Positions 20,901 through 27,561 of a stretch of 64,000 nt of DNA are shown here, piece by piece; the stretch's first letter is position 1, and each line of letters begins with the position of its first letter. A program made the position numbers and the translations under genes. The DNA comes from an archaeon. Its GTDB lineage: Archaea; Thermoproteota; Nitrososphaeria; Nitrososphaerales; UBA183. Under the pieces are notes generated by a model. It was not told the DNA's origin. It saw only the letters and a list, made by a program, of their open reading frames with translations, and made no database searches. The stretch spans positions 310,001 to 374,000 of the forward strand of contig JAJYKR010000001.1 of the NCBI GenBank assembly GCA_021788415.1. The letters run 5' to 3'.

Positions 20901-21689
20901 ACCAAGGAGTACGCCGCCCAGAACGAGAAGGCGGTCAAGGTGGCGAAGGAGATACTCTTCACCAAGGTAGGGAACGTCGTCGCCTTCAGCGAGGTCGACC
21001 CCACCGAAGGGATCAAGCTTCACCTCAACCCCGAGATGATGGCCGACAGGGACACCAACCCCGAGGAGATCGCGAAGGTGATCGAGACCGGGAAGAGGAA
21101 GGTCCAGCAGGACAAGCGGAACCCGAACATCATCCACGTCAGCATGCCGGAGGCCGACCTTTCGGCCCTGTTCACCCTCAGGAACAAGATCCTCAACATG
21201 AAGCTGAAGGGGATCCCGGGGATCACCAGGGTCACCGTGGTGAAGGAGGGGGAGGAGTGGTTCATCCAGACGTCGGGCTCGAACCTCGGCAAGGTGGTGC
21301 AGGTCCAGGGGGTCGACCAGGCCAAAGTCTACACCAACAACGTCCACGAGGTCGCCCAGGTCCTTGGGATAGAGGCTGCCCGCGCTACCCTCGTCAGGGA
21401 GCTGATGAGCACCCTGGACGAGCAGGGGCTCGAGGTCGACATCCGCCACATCTTCCTGGTGGCCGACCTGATGACGTCCAAGGGCTACATCCAGCAGATA
21501 GGCAGGCACGGCATCGCAGGGACCAAGAGCAGCGTCCTCGCCAGGGCTGCCTTCGAGATCACCGTCCCGACCCTCGCCGAGGCTGCGGTGAAGGGCGAGG
21601 TGGAAGACCTGAAGGGGGTCACCGAGAACGTCATCGTCGGGCTCCCGATACCCGTGGGGACCGGGATGATCGACCTCTACATGAGCTGA
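17901..21689 (+). CDS. rpoA: RNA polymerase subunit A (beta'-like), unsplit A'+A''
   Basis: The 1262-residue largest subunit contains the whole A' and A'' in one frame. It has N-terminal zinc motifs CGTCGSTAGRCPGHFGH and CRSCG, the catalytic NADFDGDEMNLHVPQ, the bridge helix region and MGGREGLVDTAVRTQQSGY. After about residue 900 come the A'' segments EPGEASGIVAAQSIGEPGTQ (trigger loop) and RHGIAGTKSSVLARAAFE. In most other archaea the gene is split between these parts; an unsplit form is characteristic of Thaumarchaeota and relatives. It starts at ATG 17901, four bases after the rpoB stop. Confidence 0.97.
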   Translation: MSMEQALKTIGGINFAVFSPAEIRKYSVAEITQPETYDEDGMPVQGGLMDSRLGTLEPGQKCGTCGSTAGRCPGHFGHIELAEPVLHIAFVDEINRLVQTTCRSCGRILLPQQELDAYRTKLTSQTDFTPSLVEGVAKEIVTKAKKVKLCPHCGKQQYQIEFTKPTIFHEITEEGGATRLLPVAIRERLERINNEDLGLLGFNSKAARPEWFVLQVLQVPPLTVRPSITLESGIRSEDDLTHKVVDILRVNQRVRESKESGTPHLIVQDLVDLLHYHVTTYFDNEVSGIPQAHHRSGRPLKTLSQRLKGKEGRFRGSLSGKRVDFSSRTVISPDPSLDIGEVGVPYEVAKKLTIPEKVSPFNIEHLKELVNRGPFEHPGANYVIRPDGVKIRLDFASDRKALADSLVPGYIVERHLMDGDVVLFNRQPSLHRMSVMAHFVRVLPFRTFRLHPSVCPPYNADFDGDEMNLHVPQSEESRSEALMLMRVQDQILSPRYGGPIIGGIRDFITGAFMLTRDEALLTPGEFSNLALVGDFVGDLPEPAVKGPHPMYTGKQLFSLFLPKGMNYVLTSKWAKAQRTGATNDVVIRDGELISGVVDKAVIGAEEPDSLLHRIAKDYGNEDARNFLNSILKVLKTFLTRRGFTYGFNELELPAEAKKGITDALDEAYSSVTDLQKKYKTGSLQLTRGLSAEDTLEAYIVNELAKARDRAGRIADRAFPAENSGMIMARTGARGSSLNVGQMTAALGQQSVRGKRISHGLRGRALSHFAWNDPSPTAKGFVKSNYRDGLSPTEFFFHAMGGREGLVDTAVRTQQSGYMQRRLVNALEHLKVEYDLTVRDPHGHIIQFLYGEDGVDPAKSDHGRPINLDRLVETEELSYKSKAKVDEAELGKLLKKYQPLLNERLLKELNDKLGNSHLTEDGLKETMEKVAEALDYSRVEPGEASGIVAAQSIGEPGTQMTLRTFHFAGVRERDVTLGLPRLMELVDARKIPAKPSMDIYLTKEYAAQNEKAVKVAKEILFTKVGNVVAFSEVDPTEGIKLHLNPEMMADRDTNPEEIAKVIETGKRKVQQDKRNPNIIHVSMPEADLSALFTLRNKILNMKLKGIPGITRVTVVKEGEEWFIQTSGSNLGKVVQVQGVDQAKVYTNNVHEVAQVLGIEAARATLVRELMSTLDEQGLEVDIRHIFLVADLMTSKGYIQQIGRHGIAGTKSSVLARAAFEITVPTLAEAAVKGEVEDLKGVTENVIVGLPIPVGTGMIDLYMS

Positions 21690-21694
21690 TAGAG

Positions 21695-21997
21695 ATGGTG
21701 GACAGCGCTCAACTCTCCAAGGTGATAAAGGACGCCATGAAGGCCGGCAAGACCGCCCTCGGCGCCAAGGAGAGCATCGCGGCGGTGAAGGGGAGCAAGG
21801 GGATCCTCATCACGCGGTCCATCCCTACCGGCCTGGGCGACAAGCTCAGGGAGGAGGCGAAGAAGAACGGGGTTCCGATCGTCGAACTGACACAGACGTC
21901 AGCGGAGCTGGCGCGGCTGGTGGGGAGGCCCTACAAGGTCTCGGCCATGGCGCTCAGGAACGTGAGCGACACCGACGTCAAGCAGCTGATGCGGTGA
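21695..21997 (+). CDS. rpl30e: Ribosomal protein L30e (eL30)
   Basis: A 100-residue L7Ae/L30e/S12e/Gadd45-fold protein: KVIKDAMKAGKTALGAKESI, KGSKGILITRSIP, GVPIVELTQTSAELARLVGR and PYKVSAMALRNVSDTD. It binds RNA kink-turns in the large ribosomal subunit. In many archaea it lies between rpoA and nusA, as here. The ATG at 21695 comes six bases after the rpoA stop. Its TGA overlaps the GTG start of nusA (GTGA). Confidence 0.92.
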   Translation: MVDSAQLSKVIKDAMKAGKTALGAKESIAAVKGSKGILITRSIPTGLGDKLREEAKKNGVPIVELTQTSAELARLVGRPYKVSAMALRNVSDTDVKQLMR

Positions 21998-22452
21998 TCC
22001 TGCAGGTGCCAGAGATCAAGCTCTCCTCCGACGAGCTCTCCCTGATGTCCATGTTCCAGGAGATGACGGGTGCCACAGCCAGGGACTGCGTCATCGACGA
22101 TAAGAGAGACAGGGTCATCTTCGTGATAGCCCAGGGGCAGATGGGTCTCGCCATAGGCAAGGAGGGGGCATCTGTGAAGAAGATAGAGCGGGCGGTGAGG
22201 AGGCCGGTGGAGGTCGTGGAGTGGGCGGACGACGTGGAGGGGCTGGTCAGGAACACCCTGGGGACGAAGTTCGTCCAGGAGGTGCGCATCAGCGAGATGC
22301 TGGACGGGACGAAGGCGGTCGTTGTGGTTGTAGACTCCCGGAAGAAGGGGGCCGTCCTCGGGCTCGGGGGGAAGAACGCAGAGAAGGTGAGGCTCCTCGC
22401 CAGGCGTTACTTCGAAGTGGGCAATCTGCAGATAACGTCCGAACTCCTTTGA
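21994..22452 (+). CDS. nusA: Archaeal NusA-like transcription factor (two KH domains)
   Basis: The 152-residue protein contains two KH RNA-binding domains. KH1 has IAQGQMGLAIGKEGASVKKIE (GxxG = GKEG) and KH2 has DSRKKGAVLGLGGKNAEKVRLL (GGKN). The N-terminal and S1 domains of bacterial NusA are absent, as is usual in archaea. The start is GTG, four-base overlap with rpl30e. It is part of the rpoHBA-L30e-nusA operon and is thought to act in transcription termination/antitermination. Confidence 0.9.
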   Translation: MILQVPEIKLSSDELSLMSMFQEMTGATARDCVIDDKRDRVIFVIAQGQMGLAIGKEGASVKKIERAVRRPVEVVEWADDVEGLVRNTLGTKFVQEVRISEMLDGTKAVVVVVDSRKKGAVLGLGGKNAEKVRLLARRYFEVGNLQITSELL

Positions 22453-22456
22453 AAGC

Positions 22457-22466
22457 TCTATATACA
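22457..22466 (+). promoter_or_regulatory. TATA box for rps12-rps7
   Basis: GAAAGCTCTATATACAG: TATA centred ~28 bases before the rps12 ATG and only 4 bases after the nusA stop, giving a near-leaderless ribosomal-protein transcript separate from the polymerase operon. Confidence 0.6.
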
Positions 22467-22490
22467 GTGGGAGAAGGCGGCGTCTGAAGC

Positions 22491-22928
22491 ATGTCCGGTT
22501 CACCACGCGGGGAGTTCGCAGCGAGGCAGATCTCGCTCAAACGCCAAAGGTTCCGCTGGTCCAACAAGTGGTACAAGAGACGGAAGCTGGGGCTCGACTA
22601 CAAGGCGGACCCCCTCGAAGGCGCCCCCCAGGCCAGGGGCATCGTCCTCGAGAAGGTGGGGATAGAGTCGAAGCAGCCCAACTCTGCCATCAGAAAGTGC
22701 ATCCGGTGCCAGATAGTCAAGAACGGGAAGCAGGTGACCGCCTTCCTCCCCGGTGACGGGGCCCTGAACTTCGTAGACGAGCACGACGAGGTCGTGCTGC
22801 AGGGGATCGGCGGGTCGATGAAGAGGGCCATGGGGGACATCCCCGGGGTCCGCTGGACGGTGTTCAAGGTCAACGGCGTTTCGCTGAACGAGCTGGTCTA
22901 CGGGCGGAAGGAGAAGCCGAGGAGATAG
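22491..22928 (+). CDS. rps12: Ribosomal protein S12 (uS12)
   Basis: A 145-residue small-subunit decoding-centre protein: [14 protein letters not shown] (PNSA loop), [34 protein letters not shown] and [18 protein letters not shown]. These are the archaeal/eukaryotic-type uS12 blocks. The ATG start is close to the promoter. It is followed two bases later by rps7. In some archaea rps12 and rps7 directly follow nusA, as found here. Confidence 0.96.
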   Translation: MSGSPRGEFAARQISLKRQRFRWSNKWYKRRKLGLDYKADPLEGAPQARGIVLEKVGIESKQPNSAIRKCIRCQIVKNGKQVTAFLPGDGALNFVDEHDEVVLQGIGGSMKRAMGDIPGVRWTVFKVNGVSLNELVYGRKEKPRR

Positions 22929-22930
22929 GC

Positions 22931-23542
22931 GTGAGCAAGCAGGCGCTCGAGTACCCCAACCTCCTCCTCTGGGAGAAGTGGGACCTGACCGGGGTGAAGA
23001 TAAACGACCCTGGGCTCCAGACGGTGATCAACGTGAGGCCGATCCTCATCCCGCACTCCGGGGGGAGGCACGAGCACAAGAAGTTCGGGAAGACCAGGAT
23101 CAACATAGTCGAGAGGCTCGTCAACGAGATGATGCACTTCGGCAAGAAGTACGCCAAGAACACCGGGAGGATGGGCGGGAAGAAGCAGAAGGCGATGAAC
23201 GTCGTGAAGACCTCCCTCTCCATAATAGAGCTCAGGACCGGGCAGAACCCCGTGCAGCAGCTGGTGAAGGCCATAGAGAACGCCTCCCCCAACGAGGACA
23301 CCACGAGGCTCAGCTACGGCGGCGTGGTCTATCACCAGTCGGTGGACATATCCCCGGTCAGGAGGGTCGACCTTGCCCTGAGGTTCATCTCCGAGGGAGT
23401 GAGGGAGTCGGCGTTCAACTCTCCAAAGACAGTGGAGGAGGTCCTGGCAGACGAGATAATCCAGGCGGCGGCCGGAGACGCCAACAGCTACGCGGTCAAG
23501 AAGAAGAACGAGCAGGAACGCGTGGCGATGGCTTCGAGGTAG
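22931..23542 (+). CDS. rps7: Ribosomal protein S7 (uS7)
   Basis: The 203-residue 30S head-assembly protein has RPILIPHSGGRHEHKKFGKTR, NIVERLVNEMMHFG, KKQKAMNVV, and the C-terminal YHQSVDISPVRRVDLALRF and ADEIIQAAAGDANSYAVKKK. The start is GTG. The final 47 bases overlap the 3' end of the convergent GNAT gene. The usual downstream fusA or tuf genes are absent; aEF1A lies 15 kb away. Confidence 0.95.
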   Translation: MSKQALEYPNLLLWEKWDLTGVKINDPGLQTVINVRPILIPHSGGRHEHKKFGKTRINIVERLVNEMMHFGKKYAKNTGRMGGKKQKAMNVVKTSLSIIELRTGQNPVQQLVKAIENASPNEDTTRLSYGGVVYHQSVDISPVRRVDLALRFISEGVRESAFNSPKTVEEVLADEIIQAAAGDANSYAVKKKNEQERVAMASR

Positions 23543-24209
23543 GCTCTCCGCGCGACGCAGGCTGGGAGAGCCGCCGAGATTCAGCCAAGGGCCTTGCCCC
23601 CCGGTCAGGGAGGATTCGCTTGGTCACGACCCAGCGGTGCATCGCGATCTTCCTGGCCTTCACGAAACCTGCCGCCTCGAACATCCCGAGGGTCCCACTG
23701 CAAAGGAACGAGCTCGATATCTTCTGCCCAGAGTAGTCTTCGGGATAGGCCTCGACGCTCCCACCCCCGAGCCTTGCGATCTCCTTCAGCGCCTCGCCCA
23801 TGGCGAAGGTCGCCACCCCTTCCCCCCGGCGCTCGCGGTCGATGAAAAAGCAGGTGATGCGCCAGTCGGGGAGCTCCCCCAGCCCCTTCTCGTAGGCCTT
23901 CCTGCTCCTGATGTTAGGAAGCTCCGCGGTCGGGCCGTATTGGCACCACCCCACGGCGTCGGGACCGTCGAAGACGAGGGCGGCATGGGCACGACCCTGG
24001 CTGACCAGGGCCCTCTTCATCTCCCTGTAGGCGCTGGCGCCGTGCCTCTTCTCCCCCTGCTCAAGGTGAAAGGAGATGCACCAGCACCCCCCGAATATCC
24101 CGTTGTGCTTCTCCACGAGGCGGGCGAAGGCGGGCCAGGTGCCCGGGGCGAGGGGCTTCGAGGTGAGAGGCAAGGGAGGAGCAGCGGGGGTTGTCCCGGG
24201 GCTGCTCAC
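23496..24209 (-). CDS. GNAT-family N-acetyltransferase
   Basis: A 237-residue protein. The core (residues about 20-190) has GNAT features: HAALVFDGPDAVGWCQYGP (beta strands 2-4), then ITCFFIDRERRGEGVATFAM, where RRGEGVA is the acetyl-CoA pyrophosphate loop, and a C-terminal CSGTLGMFEAAGFVKAR. Its substrate is unknown. The last ~40 residues are a Ser/Pro/Arg-rich tail that runs into the rps7 coding region on the other strand. The start is GTG at 24209. It is the last gene of the minus-strand purine-associated run. Confidence 0.72.
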   Translation of the reverse strand: MSSPGTTPAAPPLPLTSKPLAPGTWPAFARLVEKHNGIFGGCWCISFHLEQGEKRHGASAYREMKRALVSQGRAHAALVFDGPDAVGWCQYGPTAELPNIRSRKAYEKGLGELPDWRITCFFIDRERRGEGVATFAMGEALKEIARLGGGSVEAYPEDYSGQKISSSFLCSGTLGMFEAAGFVKARKIAMHRWVVTKRILPDRGARPLAESRRLSQPASRGEPTSKPSPRVPARSSS

Positions 24210-24258
24210 AAAAGGGTTCTGGTGGCCGGCGTGGTTTCCTTGGATGGGGCGGAGCTGG

Positions 24259-24990
24259 CTAGCTCTTCTTCCAGATGGCCCCGTCCTTCTCGTCTTCCTT
24301 CCTCAGCGCCTGCCCGCGGAGCTCGTTCTCCAGCTCGGGGGGCTCCGCGACCATGGCCGAGGGCCTGGAGAGGAAGGACCTGGCCAGCTGCAGCACCTGC
24401 GGGCCCCTGAACTTCTGGAGCCTGTGGGACATGCGGAAGTCGTATCTGGGGTCCCTGGCCACCGGCTCCAGGACCTCCAGCCTCGAGGTGCCAATGGCGT
24501 CCCTCAGGAGATACCCCGCCTTCAGCTGGGTGACCATGTCGTCTTCGGCGTAGATTATCAGGGTCGGCTTCCTCAGCTTCTTCAGCCTGGGGAGCTGCTC
24601 GGTGTCATAGGCGCTGGCTACCAGAACCAGGGAGCTGACGCTGTCGGGCCACTCCAGCGCGAACTCGATGGCTACCTGGCCCCCCCAGCCCCCTCCGAGC
24701 ATGGCCGTCCGCTGCACCCCCAGCCTGTCCGCCAGGTCCTTGAGCATGTGCGCCTGGGACCTGTGGTCGGGGGTCTCCAGGGGCTTCGAGGAGCGCCCGT
24801 AGCCCAGCAGGTCCGGCGCGATGACCCTGTAGGTGTCCCCGAGAGGGAGCAGGGGCTCCCACACCCTCCAGCTCTCCTTCGACTCGCTCCCGTGAAGCAG
24901 GATGAGAGGCTCGCCGTTCCCCAAAGAAGCGTAGTTGACCTTGTACTCCCCGACCGCGACCTCCTTCTCCGCTGGCTCCAACTTCGACAC
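24259..24990 (-). CDS. Alpha/beta-hydrolase fold protein lacking the catalytic serine
   Basis: The 243-residue alpha/beta-hydrolase fold has the LILLHGSES oxyanion strand (~30), YRVIAPDLLGYGRSSKP, the nucleophile elbow region MLGGGWGGQVAIEF and the acid strand LIIYAEDDMVTQL. The elbow consensus GxSxG reads GGGWG, with Gly101 where the serine should be. It is therefore probably not a classical serine hydrolase; it could be a lyase, chaperone or pseudoenzyme. It lies 35 bases downstream of the deaminase-like gene. Confidence 0.75.
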   Translation of the reverse strand: MSKLEPAEKEVAVGEYKVNYASLGNGEPLILLHGSESKESWRVWEPLLPLGDTYRVIAPDLLGYGRSSKPLETPDHRSQAHMLKDLADRLGVQRTAMLGGGWGGQVAIEFALEWPDSVSSLVLVASAYDTEQLPRLKKLRKPTLIIYAEDDMVTQLKAGYLLRDAIGTSRLEVLEPVARDPRYDFRMSHRLQKFRGPQVLQLARSFLSRPSAMVAEPPELENELRGQALRKEDEKDGAIWKKS

Positions 24991-25025
24991 GCCCGGTGGG
25001 GTCTCCTTTCAAACCTTTGCGTTTG

Positions 25026-26012
25026 TCAGCCCTTGACGAAGGAGGCCTCGAACGCCACCCTGTTGGCCTCCTGGGCCTCGGCGGGGGAGAGGATCCCGTT
25101 CCTCACAAGGAAGTCCATCTCCTTGCGGAGGTTGGTCTTCAGCATCTCCGGTCCGTCGGTGTTGATTGTGAACTTCGCCCCGTGGGACTTCAGCGTCCTG
25201 AAGACGCGCTTCAACTCGCCCATCCCGCCCAGCACCCCGGTGCTGAGGTTCGACGTCGGGCAGACCTCGAGGACGGCGCCGCTCCGCACGAGCATGTCCA
25301 TGGTCCCTTCGTCCTCGGTGGCCCTCACCCCGTGGCCCACCCTGTCAGGCTCCAGGCGCTCGAGGACCTCGCGCACCGACTCGTGCCCTTCGTCCTCCCC
25401 GGCGTGGACCGTGAGGCCGAGACCCTCCCGCCTCGCCCGGCTGAAGGTCGCGGCGTAGTCCGCATACCTGAACCCCTTGCTGGCGGGCCCGGCTATGTCG
25501 ATCCCTACGACCCCTCTGTTGGAGAATAGGATCGCTTTGTCCACGAGTATCTCGTTCAGCCTCCGGTCGAAGGTCCTGTCCAGGCAGACGATCAGACCGG
25601 TCCTTACCGGATACTCCAGGGACGCCCTGTCCAGTCCCCTCACGGCAGCCATCATGATCTGGTCCAGGTCCTGCTCCCCTCCCCTGTTCCTCTTCATGGG
25701 GTTGAACCGGAGCTCGAGGAGGGTGATGTTGTTCTTCCTGTAGGCCCCGGCGATGGTCTGGTACACAGACCTCTCGATGGCGAGGGGGCTCGACTGGATG
25801 AGCTCCGTCCAGTGGAAGAGCGCCAGGTACTCCTCGAACGTCTTCCCCTTCGACCCGTCCACCGTGACCATGTCGACGAACCTCCAGTAGTCCTTGGTGG
25901 GGAGCCTGATCCCCTGGGCGTGGGCGATCTCCCACATCACCGCTGGGTCCACCGAACCGCCGAGGTGGACGTGCAGCTCGGCCAGCTTCATCCTGGGTCC
26001 CCTGTTGGCCAT
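25026..26012 (-). CDS. Adenosine deaminase-like amidohydrolase
   Basis: A 328-residue TIM-barrel metal amidohydrolase of the adenosine/AMP deaminase family. Metal ligands are HVH in ELHVHLGGS (~12-16), the HAGEDEG motif (H and catalytic E, ~205), VGHGVRA and NTDGPEM (~275). Two positions differ from true adenosine deaminase: HLDGS is HLGGS and NTDDP is NTDGP. Both Asp contact the nucleoside in characterised enzymes, so the substrate probably differs. ATG 26012 lies four bases after the guaA stop; an internal ATG at 25991 is an alternative start. Confidence 0.82.
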   Translation of the reverse strand: MANRGPRMKLAELHVHLGGSVDPAVMWEIAHAQGIRLPTKDYWRFVDMVTVDGSKGKTFEEYLALFHWTELIQSSPLAIERSVYQTIAGAYRKNNITLLELRFNPMKRNRGGEQDLDQIMMAAVRGLDRASLEYPVRTGLIVCLDRTFDRRLNEILVDKAILFSNRGVVGIDIAGPASKGFRYADYAATFSRARREGLGLTVHAGEDEGHESVREVLERLEPDRVGHGVRATEDEGTMDMLVRSGAVLEVCPTSNLSTGVLGGMGELKRVFRTLKSHGAKFTINTDGPEMLKTNLRKEMDFLVRNGILSPAEAQEANRVAFEASFVKG

Positions 26013-26016
26013 GCTC

Positions 26017-27561
26017 TCACTGGGGCTCGATGGTGGCCGGGGGCTTTGACGAGAGGTTGTAGGCGACCGCCACAACTCCCTGCACCTCGTTGGTGATCCT
26101 GGTCGAGATCTTCTCCAATGTCCCGAGGTCGAGCCTGCTCCAATCCGCCGTCATCCCGTCGACTGACTCCACGACCTTGACCACCACCTGGAACCCGTAC
26201 CTCCTCTCGTCCCCCAAGACCCCCGTGACCTTGTCGTCCCCCACGTAGGCGAAGGCCTGCCAGGCCTCGGAGTATGCCCCGTCCTCCTCCAGAACCTCCT
26301 CCACTATCCTGCTCGCCCCCCTGCAGACGCCGAGCTTCTCCGCGGTCACCTCCCCAAGGACCCTCACCGCGAGCCCCGGCCCTGGGAACGGGTGCCTCTT
26401 CAGGGCCGACTCCGGGAGTCCGAGGAGCCCCCCGAGCTCCCTGACCTCGTCCTTGTACAGCTCCCGGAGCGGCTCGACCGTCCGCATCGAGAGCCCCGGG
26501 GGGAGCCCTCCGACGTTGTGGTGGGTCTTGATCACCGCGGCGGGCCCCGTGGACCTGCCGCTCTCTATCACGTCCGGGTACAGCGTCCCCTGTGCGAGGT
26601 GGACGAAGGGTCCCTCCTCACGCGCGAACTCCTCGAAGACGTCCGCGAAGGTCTTCCCCACCGCCCTCCTCTTCTCCTCGGGGTCGGCCACCCCCTCCAG
26701 GGCCCCGAGGAACCTATCCGAGGCGTCGATGAATGTCACGCGAAGCCCGAGGTCCCTTCCGAGGACCCCCTGGACCTTCTCCTTCTCCCCCTCTCTGAGG
26801 AGGCCGGTGTCGATGAAGACGCACCTGAGCCTGGCGCCGACGGCCTTCGACAGGATCGCCGCCACCACCGAGGAGTCTACGCCGCCTGATACCGCGCAGA
26901 GGACGGTCCCGTCGAGCTTCGAGAGCTCCTCCACCGACCTTTGGAGGAAGCCCCGCATGCTCCACTTCCGCTCGGCCCCGCAGACCCCAAGGACGAAGTT
27001 GGAGAGGAGCCTCTCTCCCTTCTCGGTGTGGGAGACCTCGGGGTGGAACTGGACCCCATACTGTTCCCCGCCTGAAAGCCTCACGGCCGCGTAGGGGGAC
27101 CCATCGGACGCGGCGAGGACCTCCATCGACGGCGGGATCTTCGTCGCCGAGTCGGAGTGGCTCATCCAGGCCACGAGCCCCCCTCCGTCCACCCCTTCGA
27201 ACAGCCCCCCGGCCTCGGTGACCCTGACCCTGGACCTCCCGTACTCCCTCCTGCCCGCACCGGCGACCTCTCCCCCGTGAGCCTTCACCATCAGCTGGTA
27301 CCCATAGCAGATCCCGAGGATGGGGATCTTGCCGCCGAAGATCTCCGGGTCCGCATGGGGGGCGCCGGGGGCGTAGACGCTCGACGGGCCTCCGGAGAGG
27401 ATCACCCCTGAGACCCCGGCCCTCTCCAGCTCCGCCAGCGTGGTGCCGTGCGGGAGCAGGGCGGCGTACACCCCCAGGCCCCTGACCCTCCGGCAGATCA
27501 GGTGGGCGTACTGCCCCCCGAAGTCGAGGACCGCTATCCCGCCCGTCAGGTCTTGGTCCAT
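26017..27561 (-). CDS. guaA: GMP synthase, fused glutaminase and synthetase
   Basis: The 514-residue enzyme converts XMP to GMP. Its class I glutamine amidotransferase domain has GGPSSVYAPG, the nucleophile in ILGICYGYQLM (Cys ~80) and FHPEVSHTEKG. The ATP-pyrophosphatase domain has the P-loop AVSGGVDSSVVAAIL (~220) and the C-terminal dimerisation domain ends ...YNLSSKPPATIE. This is the single-chain form; many archaea keep the two domains as separate genes. The ATG shares one base with the guaB stop (TGATG), showing coupling with IMP dehydrogenase. Confidence 0.95.
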   Translation of the reverse strand: MDQDLTGGIAVLDFGGQYAHLICRRVRGLGVYAALLPHGTTLAELERAGVSGVILSGGPSSVYAPGAPHADPEIFGGKIPILGICYGYQLMVKAHGGEVAGAGRREYGRSRVRVTEAGGLFEGVDGGGLVAWMSHSDSATKIPPSMEVLAASDGSPYAAVRLSGGEQYGVQFHPEVSHTEKGERLLSNFVLGVCGAERKWSMRGFLQRSVEELSKLDGTVLCAVSGGVDSSVVAAILSKAVGARLRCVFIDTGLLREGEKEKVQGVLGRDLGLRVTFIDASDRFLGALEGVADPEEKRRAVGKTFADVFEEFAREEGPFVHLAQGTLYPDVIESGRSTGPAAVIKTHHNVGGLPPGLSMRTVEPLRELYKDEVRELGGLLGLPESALKRHPFPGPGLAVRVLGEVTAEKLGVCRGASRIVEEVLEEDGAYSEAWQAFAYVGDDKVTGVLGDERRYGFQVVVKVVESVDGMTADWSRLDLGTLEKISTRITNEVQGVVAVAYNLSSKPPATIEPQ

